Shown here: positions 27,403 to 38,694 of the stretch, piece after piece
How positions within the stretch are numbered: position 1 is the stretch's first letter
Layout: the number at the start of each line of letters is the position of its first letter
NCBI GenBank assembly: GCA_017302575.1
Contig: JAFLDD010000001.1
Location: 1,677,409 to 1,741,408 of the forward strand
Direction: 5' to 3'
DNA: 64,000 bases
Source of the DNA: Alphaproteobacteria bacterium
Lineage (GTDB): Bacteria > Pseudomonadota > Alphaproteobacteria > Rickettsiales > UBA3002
Notes under the pieces: model-generated
Seen by the model: the letters and a program-made list of their open reading frames with translations, nothing else
Databases searched by the model: none
What the model was told of the DNA's origin: nothing
Program-made: the position numbers and the translations under genes

Positions 27403-27544
27403 GGTGCCTCTTTGCGCTTGTGTTTGATCGCATCTGAACCTATAATACGAAGCGTTGGTAATGTGCAAGCATTGCCACCCTCGGACGTAAGATTCGGGGT
27501 AAAATTGTTTAGCATGTAGCCTAAACTTGGATGGAGCTAGTACC

Positions 27545-28369
27545 ATGACGGTCAGTAATCTGACTGCCCTTGCGGCAGGAATTCAGCGAAGCCTTAATCA
27601 ACAGAACACACGTGTCGCAACAGCGATTAGCCAGATTGTTAGTGGCAATCGGCTAGTAAGCGCGAGCACGGATGTGGCGGCGCTCGCAACGGCCACCAGT
27701 TTGCAGACGCAGACTTCTGGTTTGCGCAACGCGAGCATTAATATCTCACAAGCATCTAGCCTCCTTCAGGTGGCGGACGGTGGGGCAGGGCAAATCAGCA
27801 ATGCGCTTGATCGCTTGCAGTCACTGGCTGTACAGGCGGGTAACGGCTCGTTGTCAGACGCGGATCGCGGTGCTCTCAATCAGGAATTCCAAGCGCTCGC
27901 TCAGGAAATTGATCGTATTTCAGGCAGCACCAAATTTAATAGCACCACACTGCTAGATGGTTCGCTGTCTTCGGGCCTGAACTTCCAGATCGGCGGCGAT
28001 GCTGGCGATCAAGTGAGTTTGTCAATCGGCGGTCTAGCGAGCAACGATTTGTTTGGTGGTAGCACGCCTGATATCTCGACGGCGGCGGGCGCTTCTGCAG
28101 CGCTTACGTCACTGCAGACAGCGCGTGATACGGTTAGCGCAACGCGTGCCGATATTGGTGCATTCCAGCAGGGTCTAGATTTTGCGGCGGCGACAATTGA
28201 AACGGCGATTCAGAACCAAGAAGCGGCACGTTCCGAGCTTGCGGATGCGGATATTGCCGAACTCTCAACCGAGTCAGCGCAAGCGCGTGTGCAGCAGCAA
28301 GCATCGATTTCGCTGCTGGCGCAAACCAATCGCCTGTCAGGTAATTTGCTGACATTGTTGAACGAGTAA
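27545..28369 (+). CDS. Flagellin
   Basis: A 274-residue flagellin with conserved D0/D1 ends: the N-terminus has LNQQNTRVATAISQIVSGNRL and the C-terminus DIAELSTESAQARVQQQA then LAQTNRLSGNLLTLL. The variable middle is very short. The start at 27545 has a GGAG site nine bases upstream and gives the normal N-terminus. No other flagellar gene is nearby, so it is an isolated filament gene. It uses fewer conserved features than canonical FliC and could be a minor flagellin. Confidence 0.9.
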   Translation: MTVSNLTALAAGIQRSLNQQNTRVATAISQIVSGNRLVSASTDVAALATATSLQTQTSGLRNASINISQASSLLQVADGGAGQISNALDRLQSLAVQAGNGSLSDADRGALNQEFQALAQEIDRISGSTKFNSTTLLDGSLSSGLNFQIGGDAGDQVSLSIGGLASNDLFGGSTPDISTAAGASAALTSLQTARDTVSATRADIGAFQQGLDFAAATIETAIQNQEAARSELADADIAELSTESAQARVQQQASISLLAQTNRLSGNLLTLLNE

Positions 28370-28390
28370 GCCAATTTTTTAATCATAGAA

Positions 28391-28418
28391 AAGGGCGCAT
28401 TTTCATGCGCCCTTTTTT
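28391..28418. terminator. Bidirectional Rho-independent terminator between flagellin and gltA
   Basis: AAGGGCGCAT (28391-28400) pairs perfectly with ATGCGCCCTT (28405-28414) around a four-base loop. A T tract follows on the plus strand and an A tract precedes, so it can end both convergent genes. Confidence 0.95.
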
Positions 28419-28440
28419 GTTTGTGCATTATGCGCGTGGA

Positions 28441-29868
28441 TTAGCGCTTTTCTAACGTGATGAATTTGCGGGGCTGCTCACCCAAGAAGAGCTGGCGTGG
28501 GCGACCGATTTTCATCGCTGGATCCTCGATCATCTCTTTCCACTGCGCGACCCAACCCGCAACACGCGCTACGGCGAACAGTACGGTGAATATTGGCGTT
28601 GGAATGCCCAAGGCGCGGTAGATGATGCCCGAGTAGAAGTCGACGTTCGGATAGAGTTTGCGCTCGATGAAGTATTCGTCATTGAGAGCGATTTTCTCGA
28701 GTTCCATCGCGATTTTGAGTAGTGGCTCGTTTTCCTGACCGAGTGCTTCGAGCACCTCATGGCAAGACTTGCGCAGCACGGCAGCGCGTGGGTCGTAATT
28801 CTTATACACGCGGTGACCAAAGCCCATGAGACGGAATGGGTCGGACTTGTCTTTCGCACGCTTAATGAAATGCGGGATGTTTTTCACATCGCCGATTTCT
28901 TGTAGCTGATTGATAACCGCTTCGTTTGCGCCGCCATGTGCAGGACCCCAAAGCGAGGCAATACCCGCACCGATACAGGCAAATGGGTTCGCGCCCGATG
29001 AGCCCGATAGACGCACGGTCGAGGTTGAAGCATTCTGTTCGTGGTCAGCGTGGAGGATGAAAATCTTCTCCATCGCGCTGGCGATCGTTGGATTCACTAC
29101 ATAGGGTTCTGCTGGTGTTGCGAACATCATGTGCAGGAAGTTTTCGCAGAAGCCGAGCTCATTGCGTGGATATACGAATGGGTGGCCGATCGAGTATTTA
29201 TAGCACATCGCAGCAAGCGTTGGCATTTTCGCAATCAAGCGCAGTGCGGCTAATTCACGCTCCTCAGGGTTCTGGATGTCGAGCGAGTCATGATAGAACG
29301 CGCTCAGCGATGCTACTGCACCCACCATGATGGCCATTGGGTGTGCGCGGCGCGGGAAGCCACGATAGAGGAATTGTAACTGCTCATGCACCATGGTGTG
29401 GTGCGTGATGCGGTAATCGAACCATTCTTTTTGCTTCTTGTTTGGCAAATCGCCGTAGAGCAACAAGTAAGAGGTTTCTAGGAAGTCGGACTTCGCGGCG
29501 AGGTCGGCGATATCATAACCACGATAACGCAAGATACCTTTGTCACCATCAATGTAGGTGATTTCCGAGTCGCAGGACGCGGTGGAGAGGAAGCCAGGGT
29601 CATAGGTGAAGTGACCTGTTTGGCCGTAAAGCTTGGTGATATCAATAACGCTTGGGCCTTCGACCGCTTTGTAAATGGGGAATTCTACGGGCGTACCATT
29701 ATTGATTTTCAGGGTCGCCGAACCAGTTTTCTTGAAGCGCGACGCTTGATCGATTGGTTTTTTATTCGAGAGCTTAGGGCGCTGTGGCGGCAAATTCAGG
29801 GCCACTTTCTTCTTAGATTTCGCTTTGCTGGATTTTCCGGATTTCAGCTTAGCTGCGGATTTGGCCAT
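28441..29868 (-). CDS. gltA: Citrate synthase
   Basis: Condenses acetyl-CoA and oxaloacetate in the TCA cycle. The 475 residues include the active-site His regions [11 protein letters not shown] and [23 protein letters not shown] and the catalytic Asp in NVDFYSG. The start at 29868 has a GGGAG site; it adds a Lys/Ser/Ala-rich extension of about 40 residues before the conserved domain, longer than usual. An earlier start at 29934 is less likely. Confidence 0.97.
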   Translation of the reverse strand: MAKSAAKLKSGKSSKAKSKKKVALNLPPQRPKLSNKKPIDQASRFKKTGSATLKINNGTPVEFPIYKAVEGPSVIDITKLYGQTGHFTYDPGFLSTASCDSEITYIDGDKGILRYRGYDIADLAAKSDFLETSYLLLYGDLPNKKQKEWFDYRITHHTMVHEQLQFLYRGFPRRAHPMAIMVGAVASLSAFYHDSLDIQNPEERELAALRLIAKMPTLAAMCYKYSIGHPFVYPRNELGFCENFLHMMFATPAEPYVVNPTIASAMEKIFILHADHEQNASTSTVRLSGSSGANPFACIGAGIASLWGPAHGGANEAVINQLQEIGDVKNIPHFIKRAKDKSDPFRLMGFGHRVYKNYDPRAAVLRKSCHEVLEALGQENEPLLKIAMELEKIALNDEYFIERKLYPNVDFYSGIIYRALGIPTPIFTVLFAVARVAGWVAQWKEMIEDPAMKIGRPRQLFLGEQPRKFITLEKR

Positions 29869-29908
29869 GAGTTTCTCCCGTGCATAGATATTATTATTGC
29901 CTGCGACA

Positions 29909-30922
29909 CTAGCGCGATGGTTGTGCTGCGTCAATCAGCTCAAGCACTTTTTGGTCGAGTTTTGATAGGGGCAATTTTTGCAGTGCGTCTTTTGTGTGCC
30001 AGTTTGGGCTGTTGCTGGTGGCAGAGGATATAAGCATCACCGAGGCTTCCAGCTTGAAATGGGAATAGACATGTTTCACCACACCAAGGGTGACAGCGTT
30101 CTTGGGTGAGGTTGGGGTTTGTTCAAATCCATATAAACCGCCGAGTAATTTGCTCTCGCGTGCTTCTAAGAATAGGCGGCCATTTGCATCTTGCTTAACA
30201 AGAATAAAAAGTTTTTTTGTAGGGACTGCTTTTTTGGTCTTTGCAGCAGGGTAGGCAGTTGGGTTTTTGCGGCCTTTGCATATCTGCATGGCGGGGCACT
30301 CTTTGCACTTGGGTGCTTTGGGTGTGCAAATCATTGCGCCCACATCCATCATCGCCTGATTATAATCGAACGGGTTTTCGCGATTCAGCATAAGCTCGGC
30401 ATGTTCCCATAACTTCTTTTCATCTGTTTCTGCAAAGATGCGTGCGACCACGCGTTTCACATTCGCTTCGAGCACTGCGTGCGGCTTTCTATACGCAAAG
30501 GCCAAGATGGCGTGTGCCGTATTTTTCCCGATGCCGGGGAGTTCTATGAGCTCCTCGAATGTGGTTGGTAATGCGGGTGCGATCTGCTGCGCAGCCTTAT
30601 GCAAATTCACCGCGCGGCGATAGTATCCCATGCCCTCCCACGCTTTGAGCAGTTTGGGCAGTGGTGCGCGGGCAAGCGCCGAGACGGTCGGGAACTGGCG
30701 CAAAAACTGGCCATAATAGCGGTCACGCACGGTCGCGACCTGCGTTTGCTGCAACATCACCTCGGAAAGCCAAATGGCGTAGGGGTCTTTGGTCAATCGC
30801 CACGGCAAGTCATGGCGGCCATGCAGCTGATACCAGATATCAAGCGCCCTGTGGAAACCAAGAATTTCACTCGGTTTTATTTGCGGCGCTGTTTTTCTAC
30901 TGCTAGAACGATGTTTCATCAT
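29909..30922 (-). CDS. mutY: A/G-specific adenine glycosylase MutY
   Basis: Removes adenine mispaired with 8-oxoguanine. The protein (about 337 residues) has the catalytic Glu in [10 protein letters not shown], helix-hairpin-helix [13 protein letters not shown], catalytic Asp in MMDVGAMIC and the 4Fe-4S cysteines C-X6-C-X2-C-X5-C around [12 protein letters not shown]. The C-terminal Nudix-like domain is present. Two adjacent ATGs (30922, 30919) can serve as start. Divergent from thiC with only 21 bases between. Confidence 0.96.
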   Translation of the reverse strand: MMKHRSSSRKTAPQIKPSEILGFHRALDIWYQLHGRHDLPWRLTKDPYAIWLSEVMLQQTQVATVRDRYYGQFLRQFPTVSALARAPLPKLLKAWEGMGYYRRAVNLHKAAQQIAPALPTTFEELIELPGIGKNTAHAILAFAYRKPHAVLEANVKRVVARIFAETDEKKLWEHAELMLNRENPFDYNQAMMDVGAMICTPKAPKCKECPAMQICKGRKNPTAYPAAKTKKAVPTKKLFILVKQDANGRLFLEARESKLLGGLYGFEQTPTSPKNAVTLGVVKHVYSHFKLEASVMLISSATSNSPNWHTKDALQKLPLSKLDQKVLELIDAAQPSR

Positions 30923-30928
30923 TTTTGA

Positions 30929-33900
<2,972 letters not shown>

Positions 33901-33923
33901 TGTCACACTCTATGATTTATCTA

Positions 33924-33939
33924 TGACAAATTGATGACA
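33924..33939 (-). promoter_or_regulatory. Direct-repeat element TGTCATCA-N3-TGTCA, copy 1
   Basis: On the minus strand two TGTCA units are spaced 11 bases start to start, one helical turn. The element ends 23 bases before the ATG of the unknown gene at 33900. The same arrangement occurs before the gene at 59403 with 13 of 16 bases identical. Likely a regulator site or part of a promoter. Confidence 0.5.
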
Positions 33940-33983
33940 GTTGCACGAAATCTAGATAAATAGTGCTGGCATGAGAGGTGCCC

Positions 33984-34034
33984 ATGAAAGAGTATAAAGC
34001 TTACATGTATCAAAAATCGCTGATGAATTTTTAA
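33984..34034 (+). pseudogene. Truncated 5' copy of the DUF4177-like gene at 35762
   Basis: Encodes MKEYKAYMYQKSLMNF and then a stop. The first 13 residues match the start of the protein at 35762 (MKEYKAYVYQESL) and the DNA is also closely similar. Only about 40 bases are retained, so this is a fragment left by duplication or by deletion. No ribosome-binding site of note except GAGGTG upstream. Confidence 0.65.
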
Positions 34035-34053
34035 ACACAAGCTCTTCAACGCT

Positions 34054-34938
34054 ATGACCTTCACCAAAACCCCCTACATCATCCCTCCCTTTGCTGAGGT
34101 GGAAGTCACCGTGCGCGGGCAGATGAATGATGACATCTACCAAAAATATGTGGCGCGGCTCAAGGCGGTGACGGATGTTGCGGTGTCGCACATCACCTAC
34201 CAAAGCGATGGGCTGAAGGTCACGGGGCTCGAGGTGCTGCCCGATTTTGCGGCGGGCGAGAAGGCGCCACTCATTATTTATAACCGTGGCGGCAACCGCG
34301 ATTTTGGCGGCTTGTCGGCGGCACAAATCATCAACCTCATGCTCCCCATGGCGCGTAGCATACGCGGCGGGGTGCTGGCCAGTAATTACCGTGGCAATAT
34401 GGGCGGCGAAGGCCGCGAGGAATTTGGCGGTGCGGATGTGAATGACGTGCTGCGCCTGATCGAGATTGGCCAGCACCAGCCATGGTGGGACGGGAAGAAT
34501 ATTTTTATGCTCGGCTGGTCACGCGGGGGAATGATGACCTATCGTGCCATTGCCGAAGGCGCGCCGATTACGGCTGCTGCGATTGGTGCGGGCGTGGCGG
34601 ATTTATTTGAGTCGTCGCTGGCGCGGCCAGAGATGGAAGAGAAAGTCTATGCGCAACTCGTGCCGCATTACACGCCTGAGAATCGTGAGGCATTGCTGCG
34701 CGAACGCTCGGCACTCTGTTGGCCGGAGAAAATCACCGTGCCGCTTTTATTGCTGCATGGGGATGCAGACACCAAGGTGGGTGTGGTGCATGCGCGGCGC
34801 ATGCATGAAGCGCTCAGCGCGCTTGGTCGCAGCGTGAAATATATTGAATTCCCCAATGGCGGGCACGGGCTGATGCGCGAGAATGAAACCGTGATGCGCG
34901 AAGTGGCCGCGTGGTTCACCGCCCACCGTGTTGCATGA
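34054..34938 (+). CDS. Alpha/beta hydrolase, S9 prolyl-oligopeptidase-like
   Basis: A 294-residue alpha/beta hydrolase. It has the nucleophile elbow GWSRGG (Ser near residue 153), an acid in LHGDADTKV and a His in PNGGHGLM, forming a complete triad in the right order. The YNRGGNRDFGGL segment gives an oxyanion region. No signal peptide. Probably a cytoplasmic esterase or peptidase of the S9/DLH group; substrate unknown. It converges on the pilin-like gene with a four-base gap. Confidence 0.82.
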   Translation: MTFTKTPYIIPPFAEVEVTVRGQMNDDIYQKYVARLKAVTDVAVSHITYQSDGLKVTGLEVLPDFAAGEKAPLIIYNRGGNRDFGGLSAAQIINLMLPMARSIRGGVLASNYRGNMGGEGREEFGGADVNDVLRLIEIGQHQPWWDGKNIFMLGWSRGGMMTYRAIAEGAPITAAAIGAGVADLFESSLARPEMEEKVYAQLVPHYTPENREALLRERSALCWPEKITVPLLLLHGDADTKVGVVHARRMHEALSALGRSVKYIEFPNGGHGLMRENETVMREVAAWFTAHRVA

Positions 34939-34942
34939 TACG

Positions 34943-35728
34943 CTAGTTAATGAGGTTGCGCACGACCATGGCGCACTCAAGACTCGTGGTGCTTAGTGCA
35001 TAATCGGAATTGAGGTCGGATTGGTTTGCTGCATCGGTGCAGTTGTCCCAGCGGCGAGCCATTATTTTCCCATAGGCGGGGCGGCCATCGTCCATCTTCG
35101 TGTCGATATTCCATAACTCTTCGGGTTTGAAAGCGGAAAGGCCTGCATCGGAGGTGGCGGCCATCGCGCCTAATTGCATCCAATTGCCATAATTGCCAGC
35201 GAACATGGTGCCGTCGCCTGCGAAGTTATCTAGATAGGCGCGCATGCCCCATGCGGCACTCGCACTCACCTTGGAGCGGGGCACGTTGGTTCCTGCAATC
35301 CAGCAGAGCGAGGCGTGGCACGCGCCACTCACACCCGTATAGGTGCCCTCGATTAAGCTAGCATTGGCCAGATGTTGCCACATGCGATAATGCTCGTAAT
35401 CGTTCGTACCACCGATGCGGCCGTCGCCGTTACCGTCGCAGGTTGCTTGGGTGGTACTGCTGGTGGTGATGCAGGTGGCGGGGGTGGCGTGCGCTGCGGT
35501 CCAAAATTGGGTGGCGTTGCTCATATCGCCTGCCATTGCGAAATATTTATCGCGGAACGTGCCCGTGGCTGTCTGCCAGCGTTGAAGCTCGGTACTCACG
35601 GCGCGTAGTTCCGAGGCGCGAATGAGCGACTGACCAGCCAAGATTCCGCCTGTTAGCAGACCTAAAATGACTAGCACAATCGATAGTTCTACTAAGCTGA
35701 ATGCTTGCAATCGGCCATGGTTTTGCAT
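34943..35728 (-). CDS. Type IV pilin-like (prepilin) protein
   Basis: A 261-residue protein with a prepilin leader: MQNHGRLQA then FSLVELSIVLVILGLLTGG. Mature residue 5 is Glu, as in type IV pilins and type II secretion pseudopilins, and the following 20 residues are the hydrophobic assembly helix. The residue before the cleavage site is Ala rather than Gly, which is unusual. Six cysteines in the globular part. No peptidase, ATPase or other pilus gene is adjacent. Confidence 0.85.
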   Translation of the reverse strand: MQNHGRLQAFSLVELSIVLVILGLLTGGILAGQSLIRASELRAVSTELQRWQTATGTFRDKYFAMAGDMSNATQFWTAAHATPATCITTSSTTQATCDGNGDGRIGGTNDYEHYRMWQHLANASLIEGTYTGVSGACHASLCWIAGTNVPRSKVSASAAWGMRAYLDNFAGDGTMFAGNYGNWMQLGAMAATSDAGLSAFKPEELWNIDTKMDDGRPAYGKIMARRWDNCTDAANQSDLNSDYALSTTSLECAMVVRNLIN

Positions 35729-35761
35729 ATGCAGATTTTAACAAACTGTCGTGGTAAGTCT

Positions 35762-35998
35762 ATGAAAGAATATAAAGCCTACGTCTATCAAGAGTCGCTG
35801 CTGGGATCGTTGTTCCTCGGCCAGTCGAAGATTGACCCTGATAAATTTACCAAGTCGCTCAACGAGTGGGCGCTGCAGGGCTGGAAAGTTATCGAGATTG
35901 TGCGCGAGACGCGCCGCATGTTGCTCTTCTGGTCGCGTGAGGCGTTTCTGGTGATTATGGAGCGTGATCGCAGACCTGCTCCTCCTGGCGCGAACTAG
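35762..35998 (+). CDS. DUF4177-like small protein
   Basis: A 78-residue protein of the DUF4177 type: MKEYKAYVYQESLLGS, a central LNEWALQGWKVIEIVRE and a basic end. Function of the family is unknown. The start at 35762 matches the family N-terminus; the open frame extends further upstream without support. A truncated copy of its first 13 codons lies at 33984. Confidence 0.75.
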   Translation: MKEYKAYVYQESLLGSLFLGQSKIDPDKFTKSLNEWALQGWKVIEIVRETRRMLLFWSREAFLVIMERDRRPAPPGAN

Positions 35999-36010
35999 TC
36001 TTTATTACGT

Positions 36011-36033
36011 GCGCTCAAGCGCTACGCGGGTTC
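36011..36033. repeat. Partial copy of the dispersed intergenic repeat
   Basis: GCGCTCAAGCG followed by CTACGCGGG resembles the first 20 bases of the repeat at 9031 and 17832. The rest of the repeat is missing. It lies between two small plus-strand genes. Confidence 0.4.
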
Positions 36034-36060
36034 TAGTGATCGAATAACAGGAGAGATGCT

Positions 36061-36288
36061 ATGGACATGATGATTTACGGGATTGTTTTTTTCATCGTCA
36101 TTACTGACGCAATACTCGCGCAATATTTCAACAAGAAGCGCAAACAGCTCGACCCGAATGCAGCGGATTATGCGCAAAAAGATAAGGCGTATCGTTTCAT
36201 CATCAAGGCCGTGCTCGGCTATTCGTTTGTCGTGGCGCTGATGCTGATCATCGTGGTGAAGCCACTCTTCGTGCAAGGAACCAACTAA
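36061..36288 (+). CDS. Small membrane protein with two helices
   Basis: A 75-residue protein with hydrophobic segments at about 2-19 and 48-68 separated by a charged loop (NKKRKQLDPN). Not recognised. AGGAG ribosome-binding site. Its TAA overlaps the ATG of the next gene (TAATG), so the two are coupled. Confidence 0.65.
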   Translation: MDMMIYGIVFFIVITDAILAQYFNKKRKQLDPNAADYAQKDKAYRFIIKAVLGYSFVVALMLIIVVKPLFVQGTN

Positions 36289-36740
36289 TGAGGCGTATGA
36301 TGTGGATCGCATTGATTGCCATGTTCGCACTGGCGGGAGCAAGTTTATATCTCTACCAGCGTATTCCGTTCATGATGGAATTGCAAAACCCTGCAGCACG
36401 CGAGCAGGCGCAAGCAACGGTGACGGATGTGCGCACGCCTACCATGAAGAAAAACCAGCGCACCAGTGACTTGCGCACGACGGTAAAATTTGAGTTCACT
36501 GTGCCGCTGAGCGATGCGACCATTCATGGCGCCTACGAACAGTATTATAAAGAAGATGCACCAATAGTCGGCGAGAAGGTTGCAGTGGTCTATCTGCGCA
36601 ATCACCCGCAGCATTTTGTGCGCGAGGCAGAGTTGCCTAAGCTTGCGAATGAACTGCGTTGGTCGCGCATCGGTATGATGCTGTTTGGCATCGCGGCGGT
36701 CGTAGTGCCGTTTATGATTTTGGGTTTTGGGCGACGCTAA
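36288..36740 (+). CDS. Membrane protein resembling DUF3592
   Basis: A 150-residue protein with an N-terminal membrane helix (about 4-22), a soluble extracytoplasmic region of about 90 residues with a beta-rich pattern ([25 protein letters not shown]) and a C-terminal helix (about 128-148). The layout and the VGEKVAVVY block resemble DUF3592 proteins. Function unknown. Coupled to the small membrane gene upstream; stop overlaps the convergent DUF2256 gene. Confidence 0.65.
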   Translation: MRRMMWIALIAMFALAGASLYLYQRIPFMMELQNPAAREQAQATVTDVRTPTMKKNQRTSDLRTTVKFEFTVPLSDATIHGAYEQYYKEDAPIVGEKVAVVYLRNHPQHFVREAELPKLANELRWSRIGMMLFGIAAVVVPFMILGFGRR

Positions 36741-36877
36741 CTTTTCTTGTGCGTTTTGCAACGTTGCGAGCAGAATTTCACTTGCTCCCACACGCGTTCC
36801 CATTTTTTACGCCAGCTAAATGCACGCCCGCACGCCGCACAGATTTTGTGCGGCAAATGCGGTTTTTTATGTGCCAT
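36737..36877 (-). CDS. DUF2256 zinc-finger-like small protein
   Basis: A 46-residue protein: [20 protein letters not shown], then [20 protein letters not shown]. The two CxxC-type pairs and the RKKWERVW block match DUF2256, a small family of unknown function that likely binds zinc. It begins in a TAATG overlap with mscL, so it is translationally coupled to the channel gene. Its stop overlaps the convergent membrane gene by four bases. Confidence 0.88.
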   Translation of the reverse strand: MAHKKPHLPHKICAACGRAFSWRKKWERVWEQVKFCSQRCKTHKKS

Positions 36878-37287
36878 TATTTCTTAAGGGCGTCGCGGAT
36901 TTCGCGCAGCAATAACACGTCTTCCGGCGTGACGGCAGGCGCCGCCGCCTCGGCCTTTTTCAGTTTGTTGATTTGTTTGACCAGCATGAAAATCACGAAG
37001 GCAACAATCAGGAATTTGATAACGGCGTTGATGAACAGCCCATACATAATGAGCGGCGCGCCCGCTTTTTTCGCTTCCTCGAGTGAGCCATAATCGCCCA
37101 TCGACAAGTCGAAGTAATAGTTCGAGAAGTCGATGCCGCCGATAATCATCCCGATGATGGGGTTGATGATGTCGCCCACCAGTGAGGTAACAATCGCGGT
37201 GAATGCGGCGCCCACCACGATACCGACTGCCATGTCGATGACATTGCCACGGGCGATGAAGCTTTTGAATTCGGATAGTACGGACAT
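36877..37287 (-). CDS. mscL: Large-conductance mechanosensitive channel MscL
   Basis: Channel that opens under hypo-osmotic shock. The 136 residues contain [20 protein letters not shown] (first membrane helix), the loop and a second helix near residues 78-103, with a charged C-terminal helix. Length and motifs are normal. The next gene downstream is DUF2256. Confidence 0.97.
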   Translation of the reverse strand: MSVLSEFKSFIARGNVIDMAVGIVVGAAFTAIVTSLVGDIINPIIGMIIGGIDFSNYYFDLSMGDYGSLEEAKKAGAPLIMYGLFINAVIKFLIVAFVIFMLVKQINKLKKAEAAAPAVTPEDVLLLREIRDALKK

Positions 37288-37383
37288 GTGTGCCTCCTTA
37301 GGTTGCTGTCGTTACCATACAAAACCCAAACCTGAGGGCAAGAGGCTTGCATTTCTTATCCACTCTGGCATTGAGGCGCCCAT

Positions 37384-37457
37384 GCGGGTGTAGTTCAATG
37401 GTAGAACGGCAGCTTCCCAAGCTGCATACGAAGGTTCGATTCCCTTCACCCGCTCCA
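37384..37457 (+). tRNA. tRNA-Gly (anticodon CCC)
   Basis: A 74-base tRNA with CCA encoded. The acceptor stem GCGGGTG pairs with CACCCGC, the D arm is GTTC/GAAC, the anticodon stem GCAGC/GCTGC and the loop TTCCCAA gives CCC. The T arm is GAAGG-TTCGATT-CCCTT: it contains an A-C mismatch where related alphaproteobacterial tRNA-Gly genes usually have a G-C pair. Confidence 0.95.
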
Positions 37458-37569
37458 ACGCCTCAACTTACGCGCGCGAAAGAGTGCAGTGCGAAGCTAG
37501 GTGCTTTTTTTATCTGTTAAATCTGCTATAGTGCCCTGAAATAAAAATAATATTCAGGGAGTTTCTCGC

Positions 37570-38694
37570 ATGTCTCATGCCGTTATTGTCGGCTTTGTCC
37601 GTTCCCCATTTACTCCATCGAATAAAGGCGCGCTCGCTAAAACCCGACCGGATGACATCGCGGTGCAGGTCATTCAAGGCCTCATTAAAAAGACGGGCGT
37701 GAAGGTCGATGATATTGAAGATCTCATCATGGGTTGTGCATTCCCTGAAGGAGAGCAAGGTTTCAACATTGGGCGCATGGTGGCGCTACAAGCGGGTTTG
37801 CCTATAACCGTGGCTGGCTCGACGGTTAATCGTTGGTGCGGTAGCTCGATGGAGGCAATTCACATCGCTGCGGGCAATATCGCGACTGGTAAGGGCGATG
37901 TATTTATTGCGGCGGGTGTTGAATCCATGACACGCATTCCCATGGGTGGCTATAACCCGTTGCCAAATCCTACGCTTTATAAGGATATGCCAACGGCCTA
38001 TATGTCGATGGGACTTACTGCTGAGCAGGTTGCGATAAAGTGTAGCGTGACACGTAAAGCGCAGGAAGAATTCGCATTGCAATCACACCTCAAAGCCGCG
38101 AAGGCGGACTTCTCGGAAGAGATTGTGCCCATTACCACGAAAGATGGTGTGGTCGATAAAGACGGAACGATTCGCGCGAACTCGACGCTGGAAGATATGG
38201 CGAAGCTCGACCCCGCATTTGATGCCAAGGGCTCGGTAACGGCGGCGACTTCTTCGCCGCTTACCGATGGTGCGGCGGCGGTATTGGTAGTGAGCGAAGC
38301 CTACGCGAAGAAGCATAATTTGAAAATTCTAGCGCGCATCAAATCAACGGCTGTTGTTGGTCTTGATCCTGCAGTGATGGGCTTAGGGCCTGTCTATGCG
38401 AGCGAGAAGGCACTCAAGCGTGCGGGCCTTAGCATCAAGGATATCGACATCGTAGAAATCAACGAAGCGTTCTCTGCTCAGTCCATTCCTTGCGCACAGC
38501 AATTAAATATCGACCCCGCAAAACTCAACATCGAGGGCGGTGCGATTGCGCTTGGCCACCCGCTTGGCGCATCGGGTGCGCGCATCACGGGTAAGGCTGC
38601 GCTGCTGCTGTCGCGCGGTAAGGGTAAATATGCGCTTTCTGCTGCCTGTATCGGTGGTGGCATGGGTATCGCGACGGTGCTGGAGAAGGCGTAA
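37570..38694 (+). CDS. fadA: Acetyl-CoA acyltransferase (thiolase), beta-oxidation
   Basis: Cleaves 3-ketoacyl-CoA to acetyl-CoA and a shorter acyl-CoA. The 374 residues have the nucleophile Cys90 in NRWCGSSMEA, His in GGAIALGHPLGASGAR and the second Cys in ACIGGGMG. First gene of an operon with a multifunctional FadB-like protein and an acyl-CoA dehydrogenase; its TAA overlaps the next ATG. Confidence 0.96.
   Translation: MSHAVIVGFVRSPFTPSNKGALAKTRPDDIAVQVIQGLIKKTGVKVDDIEDLIMGCAFPEGEQGFNIGRMVALQAGLPITVAGSTVNRWCGSSMEAIHIAAGNIATGKGDVFIAAGVESMTRIPMGGYNPLPNPTLYKDMPTAYMSMGLTAEQVAIKCSVTRKAQEEFALQSHLKAAKADFSEEIVPITTKDGVVDKDGTIRANSTLEDMAKLDPAFDAKGSVTAATSSPLTDGAAAVLVVSEAYAKKHNLKILARIKSTAVVGLDPAVMGLGPVYASEKALKRAGLSIKDIDIVEINEAFSAQSIPCAQQLNIDPAKLNIEGGAIALGHPLGASGARITGKAALLLSRGKGKYALSAACIGGGMGIATVLEKA

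Noticed and set aside
27400..27420. Sigma-54 promoter near the flagellin gene
   Set aside because: The GG and GC elements are one base too close and lie at the start of yggT on the other strand.
33952..34476. 174-residue minus-strand frame over the hydrolase gene
   Set aside because: Overlaps the well-supported hydrolase at 34054 and has shadow-like composition.
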